Shown here: piece by piece, positions 56,676 through 64,000 of the stretch
Numbering within the stretch: the first letter of the stretch is position 1
Layout: each line of letters starts with the position of its first letter
Assembly: GCA_016721765.1 (NCBI GenBank)
Contig: JADKHO010000001.1
Coordinates: 1,910,001-1,974,000 of the forward strand
Length of the DNA stretch: 64,000 bases
Source: Bacteroidota bacterium
GTDB lineage: Bacteria; Bacteroidota; Bacteroidia; UBA4408
Direction of reading: 5' to 3'
Position numbers and translations under genes: made by a program
Notes under the pieces: generated by a model
Databases searched by the model: none
The model's input: the letters and a program-made list of their open reading frames with translations, nothing else
What the model was told of the DNA's origin: nothing

Positions 56676-59600
56676 TTAATCCACCACAAATTTCTGTCGA
56701 AGCTTTTTCCCTTTAACAATAGCTTCAATCATATACACACCCTGGGCAGGACGTACGCTTGGTTTTACTCTCAATTGAGTGTCACCTTCATTATAGGTTG
56801 CAGTTTCTTTGTAAATTAACTTTCCAACCAAATCATAAATGGTAATTTGTGCAACTTCGCCAGCGGTATGAATTCCCCTCACTTCAATAAAGAACTCATT
56901 GTTGATTGCATTCGGATTCGGGTATACCAACAAAGCAAGTTCATCTACGGCCTCATTCAATGCAGCATTTTGATTCAACTCAAATGCCTCTGCTTCGCGC
57001 CATTGAGTTGCCGGTGTAGTAATGTTGCAACTCGCGCCATAAGCACTCCAAACTCCACCTGCATTTGAAGCTACTTCCACTGCATAGGTAGTATTCGGAA
57101 CCATGTTTTGTTGTCCACTGCCTAGGATAGTCCAACTAAAATGCCAATCGTTTCCAGCTTGATTTCTGTTAAAGGTCTTATTGTAATTGGATGGACCTGT
57201 GATGTGGTAACGATAATCAATTGCACCCGGAACGGCATCACAATTTACTAGACTACTAAAAAGTGGTAAAGTGTATCCGCAAAATGCAGTTTGCAATTGG
57301 GTCAATGGAGACGAAGGCGTAGTAATGGTGCATGAAGGTCCATAATCGCCCCAGGTATTTCCCATTTTGAGTTTTACTCTTACTGAATACGTTGTTGAAT
57401 ATTTCGCCAGATTTGGAGAAGGTATCCAAATCATAATGAAATTATTCAAAGTTAAACCGCGATTTACTTCAAAAGTTGTGTTTCCTTCTGTAAATTCATA
57501 TTTGTAATCATAAATCCCACAAATGCCTGTATTATTTGTATAAAAATAAGTATTCATACTAGGCAAATTTATGTTACATGAAGCAGAATTTAAACTGGTT
57601 ATAGGAATTGGATTTACTACCACATTACAAGCTGGACCATAATAAGTCCAACTACCGTTAACCAATGCTGCCACTGAAACAGCATAAGTATTTCCAGGTA
57701 TTATTGAAGTTGAAGTTGCGTTAAGGAATTGATACAAGTATGGATTATAAGAAAGCGATGCAGGTGTATACTCTTGAGAGAATCCAAGACTAGAATTTTC
57801 AAATTTATATTTATAGGCTGTTGCACCGCTTACTGTTGTAATCGCCAAACGATCACACATATTAAATGATGCTGTATTGCAGGTTGTAGTATTTAACTTA
57901 GGACATGCAGTAACAGTTATAGTTGCACTAGCACTTGTATTGTTACAACCATTAGCATCGGTATAACTGTGTGTATAAGTTGCACTTGCTCCCGTATAAG
58001 GATTAGCCACACTCCACGTTCCACCGGCTGGACTTCCCGATAGTGAAATAGCTGTTCCTTCACATCCACTCACATTTGCTGCGCTTACTGTTGGTAAGGC
58101 GTTTACTGTAATGTTAGCTGGGATGCTGGTAACAGCACATCCATATTCATCTGTAAAAGTGTAGGTATAGCTTGCACTTGGACCTGTATACGGATTACTT
58201 AAGCTAAAAGTACCACCTGATGGAGAACCGTAAAGAGAAATAGCAGAACCGGTGCAACCGCTAACGTCACTTGCAGTTACGCTTGTTTGAGCATTTATTG
58301 TTATTGTACAAGATGCTCCAAAAGGCATCCAATTTCCATTTACAAATGCAGTTGCCGAAACTGTGTAGGTTTCACCTAATGGCAATGGTAAAACGGGTGC
58401 ATTATAAAATTCAGACAAGAGCGGATTGTTTGAATTTACAGTATAATCCATTGAAAAACCTAATTGTAAATTTTCAATCCTAAACTTGTAACTTGTTGCT
58501 CCAGTTATCAAATCACATTGAATGCGTTCACAGCTTGATACTGTATCACCGCAAGTTTCAGCCGAAATTTTTACGGTCGGAATCAAACTAACCCTTAAGT
58601 CATCCACAAAAAGTGTTTGGCTATTTGGAGAACCATTTGCATGAACGCCTACATAAAACTGTCCGGTATAGGCAGCAATATAGTCGCTCGCCAGAGTGTT
58701 TACACAATTTGAATTGGAGAGGTAAGAATTAATTATCGATGAAGTGCTTTGCATCGTTGCTGCATCCGGGCTTGAGCCGATATATGCTTCAATTCCTTCT
58801 GTTTGTGGACCATCCGTTTTTGCATTAAAATCAACTTGGTACAATTCGCCAGCAGTAAGATTCAGCGGAACTGAATAAAACCAATCATCTTTGGCGGTGG
58901 TATTATTTGGGTTTTTTGATATAGCAATGCTGTTGTTGCCCGAACAAGAAGCAGCCGTGCTAGTAGCCCATACAACACCATCTCTTGGGAAATTCTCATC
59001 ACTTATAGTAATGCCACATGGTAATTCTGGTGGACTAACTCCATCAAAATTTTCAATGTATGGATTGCCAAGTGTCGGAGTAAAATCAACTGCGGTTCCG
59101 GAGGTGAATGAAAATATGGAGCACCCGTTTACCGGCACATGCGCATCATCATAAGGAATTACCTGATAATAATAAGTAGTACCACCGCTCAGCATAGGAA
59201 GTGTTACCGAGGTAACATTACCAACATCCCAACCATTTACTACATTATCCGGAGTTGTTGTTCCGGCACCGTTTGTACCCAACATAATTAAATATCCGGC
59301 AGCGCATCCTGCTGGTGGATTCCAACTCAACTGAGTAGCAGTTACACAACTAGTATTGTTGGCACTTGCTGTTATGCAAGTAGGATTAGAAACCAAAGGA
59401 GCTTGAGTATAGCTACCTGTAGAGGTGTTTCCAAGCGCATCCATAATGGTACAGGTTATTGTACCTCCGGTTCCGATAAGGCTTCCCCAATTAACTGAAA
59501 TACTGTTTCCACTTTGAGTAAAACTTGTTCCCGATGGAACTGTCCAAGTATAGGTTGCTCCTGTTGTGGCAGAAACAGTGTAGGTTTTGATAAGGGCACA

Positions 59601-62600
59601 CAGTGTGTTGCTGCTGTCCTGGCTGATGGAATCAGCTGGTGATTGTAAACATTCGTCAATGCTCGGGTAAAGATTGGGGGTGAAATAGGAAAGCATTGTC
59701 CTTGCACCTGATACAGCAGAGCCACCAGTTAAAATACATTCCTCTGCGATTGGTGTCAAATCATTAATCATATTCGCTAACCAGGTAGAATCACCGCCAA
59801 GTGCTGTATCCTTCTGAAAAGCTATGTAATAATTGTTGTATTTCTTAAGATTGGCTTCAACGTGGCTATGAGTTACGATACTTTGATTGTCACTCTCTGC
59901 TAAAGTCCAGTCGCCATTTTTAATCGAACTAGATACAACGTAAAATTTTCCAACGTTTCCTGAAGCTAAGGAATCCACAAAGTCACTGATAATGCTATCA
60001 TTGGGATTAATTGTACTATCGTTTAGAATTTTTTCATACAAAATTGATCCATAATTCCATTTTGTCTCCTCTGCCAATACCGGAAAATTCAGTTCATTCC
60101 CCAATAGTTTTCTGATAATCTCATATTCTTCATTAGTTAATTGATTGGAAACAATAGGAGAAAATGGAGTTGAACCTAAACATGTTGTAGAACTTGCTCC
60201 AGTTGCCGGCATCATGGTAACCGAGCCAAACGGTGATATTGAATTAGGCCCTCCGGAATGTATATAAACTACAGGGTTTGTTCCTGATTGATTTCGTATG
60301 CCCACCCCACCGGTATTAGGATTAAGCCATATGTTATCCGATCCATGGCTTGCAGTTCCTTGATTTGAAATTGATGCATATTTTAAAAGATCAACACCAG
60401 TAAAATAGTCACTAATTTCATTTTTATGAAGCAACCCTTCAGAGTTAGGCGGGGAAGAACAAACTCCTTGAATTCGAATGCCAGTTCTCGCCTTTTTAAT
60501 TTTATTACAATTAATCATGGAGTTTTGAGAGGAGTAGAGGTAAATCCCAGTAATGTTATTTGCCTTAGTTGGAAGAGCAGAAATGTCTGGATTGTCAGCT
60601 ACTTCGACACCATTACATTCATATACATAAATACCATTTTGCGGAGTTGTTATAGGATTGCCCCGTTGTATTGTGATATGTGGATTTTGATTTACTGTAA
60701 TACCTCCAGTGGTCTTGAAGTTCTCTATCCTAACGCCATTCATTAGGCCTTGCAAGTCATTATGATCAATATGAATGTAAGAAAGTAAATTATGATAATT
60801 TTTCTGGCTATGAATATAAATTCCAATATTGGATTTTTCATTTCCAGCGCTGCTGATAGTATTGTATTCAAAATTACTTTGGACCTTATCAAATGTAATT
60901 TGATCAAATTCAATACCGATATAAATATTGGTTATAGTATTGTTTCTGCAAGTATGAGAGCTTTTGTCTCCATTGGAAAGCTTTATACCCCATCGTCCCA
61001 CATAATTCGTATTTGCGAAAACATTACCAACCCCTGCCGTTTTTTGAATCGTATTCGCTTCAATTTGGGTGTTAAAATAGTCTTTTATTAAAGTTCCAAT
61101 CCCACAATCAATAAATGTGTTTCTTTCGGCAGGAATAGAGCCCCCACCTACTTTAATACTAAAAGGCATATCAATTGATCTATACGCCCAAATTCCAATA
61201 CCTGTTGAATAACCTAAGTAGTTAGTAGCTTCCATGTTCTGAAACTTGCAATTCACAATTTCTACATTACTGCTTTTTATTTTTATTCCATAGTCGTGCC
61301 TGTCAAAAAGGTTTCCTTTTGTTGTAAATCCTGAATTTTCATCACCAATCTTAATATTATAAGAAGGTATTGGAGTTGATAACCCAACTCCTGATATTTC
61401 AATAGCTGCCTCACTTCTATTACTTGGATTTAATGAGGAAGGATAGTAAAGCAAGCTTGAGGGAATGGATGTTGTTAAATTATTATTTTTTAAACTAGAA
61501 GCAAGAATTCCCACATTACTTAAGTCTGGAGAAGGATTAATATACCTGCAAGTAAAGACGGACCCATTAACTGTTCCAGTAAATGAATTACCTGTACCTT
61601 GACCATCAATAAAAATATCTTCTTTGTTCTGATTGAATACGGAAGAAGTGATGTCATAATCTGAGCCATCAACACAAGAAATAGCGGTAAGTGCATTTTG
61701 TATCAGAGTTTTATCACATTTTAGTATTGCTGTTGAACTTACTCTAATACCATTCCACATGTCAGGGCATCCTTCAACTATACATTCAGATAAATTCAAA
61801 GTCATAGAAGGATTAATAACTATTGAAGACCCAGGTGCCATTAAAAAATGACATTTGTTAAAATTTGCGGTCGGTATATTAATTTTCAAAACACCATTAA
61901 CAAAAACAATTGAATTTGAAAAGTTGCTTAGTTGGTATTGAGAAACGTCGCCGGTTAATATATTCTGACCTGCTAGAACAGAACTACATTTATAATTGAT
62001 GTTTACTTGATCGGAAGTAGATGGGCAATTTCCATTATTAATTGTCCAAGCAAAGGTATTAATGCCAAAGCTTAAACCTGTTACTCCCGTAGATTGAGAG
62101 TTGGGACTTGTAAGAGTGCCCGAACCTGCTATTACTGTCCAGTGTCCGGTTCCAATATTTGATGGAGTGTTTCCTTGTAATGAAACACTAGGAATGAATA
62201 CAGTTTGATCAATGCCTGCATTTGCAGGTGAAGGATTTGGAGGAAATGTTGCATTAGAGAAATCGAAATCTAAGGAAGTGTTATTTTTAACAGCCTCACA
62301 CACGACTCCTCCTGAATGGCAGCTTAATTTAAATTGCGGTGTTATTTGTAATTTATTTTGTAAATCTAAAAAGCTTGAAATATTGCAATATGGCATATTA
62401 ACATTTCCACTAATTGAAAAACATCGACATGCATTTGGTAGAATCGAGTTGTTAATAATAAATCTTCCGGATCCTATTGATGTTTGAGAAAATGTCGCAA
62501 TTTGACTAGGGTTACTATTATTACAGTCATATTCGAGAAGCTGGGCTTGCGAGGAAAAATCTCCCAAATGAGGGATTTCAATAATGGTGAATGGAACAGA

Positions 62601-64000
62601 TAAAGAACGAGGATCAGGGCAAATTTGAAATTTTGGGGTTGTGAAATTCGAAGTTAAAGGAGGAATTGCCGCATTAATTACTGTTGAACCATGGATTATT
62701 GGAAATTCAATTCCAGGACTATTATGTGTAACCGCAATTCCCCCTCTTGCCAATATTGAGCTAGTATAAATATAGTTAGAATTGGCTGAGTTATGATTTT
62801 GGAGGGCTTCCTTATATCTAAGTTTAGCACTAAATGCTCCCGGGGGAAAGTTTGAAACATCACATTCTGGTATAAAAGTTAGTTCAAAAGTAATTCCAGG
62901 TGTATAGGTACCATTTGCCTTATAATCCATTAATGGCCAATTTGTAGAACCACTTAGTAATGAAGCTGGGTTTATAAAGTACTGAATACAATCTGTTTGC
63001 CCAGTTGGGCAGTTTGGACATATTTGCGTATTAAATGGCACATAGTTAGGCAATCCTAAGTTGGATAAGGATACAGTTGCATAAGTACAAGCATTGCTTA
63101 AATAATTATTGTTTACAAACTGGCTACCTGCAACTATAGGACCAAGAGTTGTAAAGGTATTAGTTGGAAATAAAAGTGAACAACTTTGTAAAGTATAACC
63201 TTTAGGGAAATTTACTTCAACTGCACCATCAATTCCTGCATAAGGCCTGAACTCATTAGGAAAATCTATTCTATCATCATCAAAATTTCCAGATTTACTT
63301 TGTAATTGAATTGACATTTTAAAGGGTTCACAACTAGAGCTTTTCTGATTACCAACTATGACTTGAATGGAAGGTTGAAGGATTGTAAACTTAACTCCAA
63401 AATCATCACAAGATGTATACTCAGTTCCATTATTTAATATTGCACCAAACCCTGCACGAAATGTTTTTAATTCATGGCTCCCAGGCGTAAAGAATGTATT
63501 TGAATTTAATGCAGTCCCTTGTTGAGTTGTTCTTACTATTAACCTAATCCTTGCTGTGAAATGATATTGGTGATTTTGTTGCAAACTTGAGGCAAAAGCT
63601 GCTGGTAGTTCAAATCTCATATAGTCAATGTGCACTGACGTATTTGGATCTTGAAATGCTATAAACGTAAGATTATTATAAATAGTTGTTGTCGTTGATC
63701 CATTGTATGTATCGTCAACAATGATTGAACTTTGATTTAAGATATTTGGATCCATATCAAATATCTGAAAGTTGGCGCTTTGATGCAAATAAAATAAATC
63801 ATCATATCTCATTTTTAAAAAAACACTTGCATACTTAGTTGGTACATTTATGTCATTATCAGAGAAAGTTCCTTGGATGTTCGCCTCAATGCAATCTCCT
63901 GGGTATGCTCTGTCAAGTCTAATAGGACTATTCGCTATATTTACACTACTTAATGGTAAATTAGATTGGGTATAACTTAAAGGACTAGCTGTATTTAATT
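56676..64000 (-). CDS. Giant secreted T9SS protein with beta-helix and Ig-like domains (N terminus cut by window edge)
   Basis: At least 2440 residues. The frame stays open through 63813-64000, so the Met at 63812 is internal and the true start, with the signal peptide, lies outside the window. From N to C: beta-rich repeats (about 62300-64000); an Ig/PKD-like module (NAGIDQTVFIP, about 62000-62240); a right-handed parallel beta-helix (about 60250-61850; many short N-x-I/G-I-x-I turns); a PKD-like module (about 59400-59640); an FnIII-like module (about 59100-59380); a choice-of-anchor/MAM-like beta-sandwich (about 58580-59070; IENFDGVSPPELPC, DDWFYSVPLNLTAGE); several Ig-like and Y-K-F/Y-R-Y repeats (57000-58560); and a T9SS sorting domain (LLVYPNPNAINNEF). 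Probably a surface adhesin or polysaccharide-binding protein. Confidence 0.88.
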   Translation of the reverse strand, partial: LNTASPLSYTQSNLPLSSVNIANSPIRLDRAYPGDCIEANIQGTFSDNDINVPTKYASVFLKMRYDDLFYLHQSANFQIFDMDPNILNQSSIIVDDTYNGSTTTTIYNNLTFIAFQDPNTSVHIDYMRFELPAAFASSLQQNHQYHFTARIRLIVRTTQQGTALNSNTFFTPGSHELKTFRAGFGAILNNGTEYTSCDDFGVKFTILQPSIQVIVGNQKSSSCEPFKMSIQLQSKSGNFDDDRIDFPNEFRPYAGIDGAVEVNFPKGYTLQSCSLLFPTNTFTTLGPIVAGSQFVNNNYLSNACTYATVSLSNLGLPNYVPFNTQICPNCPTGQTDCIQYFINPASLLSGSTNWPLMDYKANGTYTPGITFELTFIPECDVSNFPPGAFSAKLRYKEALQNHNSANSNYIYTSSILARGGIAVTHNSPGIEFPIIHGSTVINAAIPPLTSNFTTPKFQICPDPRSLSVPFTIIEIPHLGDFSSQAQLLEYDCNNSNPSQIATFSQTSIGSGRFIINNSILPNACRCFSISGNVNMPYCNISSFLDLQNKLQITPQFKLSCHSGGVVCEAVKNNTSLDFDFSNATFPPNPSPANAGIDQTVFIPSVSLQGNTPSNIGTGHWTVIAGSGTLTSPNSQSTGVTGLSFGINTFAWTINNGNCPSTSDQVNINYKCSSVLAGQNILTGDVSQYQLSNFSNSIVFVNGVLKINIPTANFNKCHFLMAPGSSIVINPSMTLNLSECIVEGCPDMWNGIRVSSTAILKCDKTLIQNALTAISCVDGSDYDITSSVFNQNKEDIFIDGQGTGNSFTGTVNGSVFTCRYINPSPDLSNVGILASSLKNNNLTTSIPSSLLYYPSSLNPSNRSEAAIEISGVGLSTPIPSYNIKIGDENSGFTTKGNLFDRHDYGIKIKSSNVEIVNCKFQNMEATNYLGYSTGIGIWAYRSIDMPFSIKVGGGSIPAERNTFIDCGIGTLIKDYFNTQIEANTIQKTAGVGNVFANTNYVGRWGIKLSNGDKSSHTCRNNTITNIYIGIEFDQITFDKVQSNFEYNTISSAGNEKSNIGIYIHSQKNYHNLLSYIHIDHNDLQGLMNGVRIENFKTTGGITVNQNPHITIQRGNPITTPQNGIYVYECNGVEVADNPDISALPTKANNITGIYLYSSQNSMINCNKIKKARTGIRIQGVCSSPPNSEGLLHKNEISDYFTGVDLLKYASISNQGTASHGSDNIWLNPNTGGVGIRNQSGTNPVVYIHSGGPNSISPFGSVTMMPATGASSTTCLGSTPFSPIVSNQLTNEEYEIIRKLLGNELNFPVLAEETKWNYGSILYEKILNDSTINPNDSIISDFVDSLASGNVGKFYVVSSSIKNGDWTLAESDNQSIVTHSHVEANLKKYNNYYIAFQKDTALGGDSTWLANMINDLTPIAEECILTGGSAVSGARTMLSYFTPNLYPSIDECLQSPADSISQDSSNTLCALIKTYTVSATTGATYTWTVPSGTSFTQSGNSISVNWGSLIGTGGTITCTIMDALGNTSTGSYTQAPLVSNPTCITASANNTSCVTATQLSWNPPAGCAAGYLIMLGTNGAGTTTPDNVVNGWDVGNVTSVTLPMLSGGTTYYYQVIPYDDAHVPVNGCSIFSFTSGTAVDFTPTLGNPYIENFDGVSPPELPCGITISDENFPRDGVVWATSTAASCSGNNSIAISKNPNNTTAKDDWFYSVPLNLTAGELYQVDFNAKTDGPQTEGIEAYIGSSPDAATMQSTSSIINSYLSNSNCVNTLASDYIAAYTGQFYVGVHANGSPNSQTLFVDDLRVSLIPTVKISAETCGDTVSSCERIQCDLITGATSYKFRIENLQLGFSMDYTVNSNNPLLSEFYNAPVLPLPLGETYTVSATAFVNGNWMPFGASCTITINAQTSVTASDVSGCTGSAISLYGSPSGGTFSLSNPYTGPSASYTYTFTDEYGCAVTSIPANITVNALPTVSAANVSGCEGTAISLSGSPAGGTWSVANPYTGASATYTHSYTDANGCNNTSASATITVTACPKLNTTTCNTASFNMCDRLAITTVSGATAYKYKFENSSLGFSQEYTPASLSYNPYLYQFLNATSTSIIPGNTYAVSVAALVNGSWTYYGPACNVVVNPIPITSLNSASCNINLPSMNTYFYTNNTGICGIYDYKYEFTEGNTTFEVNRGLTLNNFIMIWIPSPNLAKYSTTYSVRVKLKMGNTWGDYGPSCTITTPSSPLTQLQTAFCGYTLPLFSSLVNCDAVPGAIDYRYHITGPSNYNKTFNRNQAGNDWHFSWTILGSGQQNMVPNTTYAVEVASNAGGVWSAYGASCNITTPATQWREAEAFELNQNAALNEAVDELALLVYPNPNAINNEFFIEVRGIHTAGEVAQITIYDLVGKLIYKETATYNEGDTQLRVKPSVRPAQGVYMIEAIVKGKKLRQKFVVD

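Noticed and set aside
56527..56679. A 50-codon plus-strand frame (MEETNSISKRFLEP...)
   Set aside because: It runs through the 34-bp terminator palindrome and into the end of the minus-strand giant gene; composition is determined by those features and nothing supports it as a gene.
63813..64000. Met at 63812 as the true start of the right-hand giant protein
   Set aside because: The frame upstream has no stop up to the window edge, and the sequence at the Met is not a signal peptide.

Overview
The window reads as chromosomal DNA of a Bacteroidota bacterium. The evidence is low GC, four large or medium secreted proteins ending in type IX secretion (T9SS) sorting domains with the YPNP signature, promoters of the form TTTG-N19-TAnnTTTG, an Nfu-type scaffold protein, DUF5686 and YajQ-type genes, and the local order tuf - tRNA-Trp - secE - nusG - rplK - rplA - rplJ - rplL - rpoB. 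I cannot name the genus.

Layout. (1) 115-9831, minus: a giant secreted protein with about 30 fibronectin type III-like repeats. (2) 10034-14255, plus: Nfu scaffold, degenerate NUMOD4/HNH protein, DUF5686 outer-membrane protein, YajQ. (3) 14269-23343: AraC regulator, secreted serine hydrolase, Upf1-like helicase, acyltransferase, a 50-residue membrane protein and a three-gene regulatory block (AraC-type protein, response regulator, histidine kinase). (4) 23535-29921, plus: aminoacyl-histidine dipeptidase, DUF1569 protein, and a hemerythrin gene overlapping nifJ (pyruvate:ferredoxin oxidoreductase). (5) 29945-42290, minus: a complex I operon nuoABCDHIJKLMN without nuoEFG, with a small Cys-rich HEPN-like gene between nuoL and nuoM and a proline-rich unknown after nuoN, then mtnA overlapping a class II aldolase gene. 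(6) 42776-46492: SRPBCC protein and a secreted NodB-like deacetylase. (7) 46759-55434, plus: the translation/transcription cluster from tuf to rpoB. (8) 55435-56680: a disturbed zone with a lipoprotein gene, a second degenerate copy of the rpoB 3' end, a GC-rich palindrome and several terminators. rpoC, normally next to rpoB, is absent. (9) 56676-64000, minus: a second giant T9SS protein, open at the right edge of the window.

How it fits together. PFOR makes reduced ferredoxin, and the complex I encoded here lacks the NADH-oxidising module, so a ferredoxin-like donor is conceivable; the alternative is that nuoEFG lie elsewhere. Hemerythrin coupled to PFOR would suit protection of an oxygen-sensitive enzyme. 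mtnA plus the aldolase suggests salvage of 5-deoxy or 5-methylthio pentose phosphates. The most unusual structural observation is the duplicated rpoB tail with the broken rpoB-rpoC linkage.
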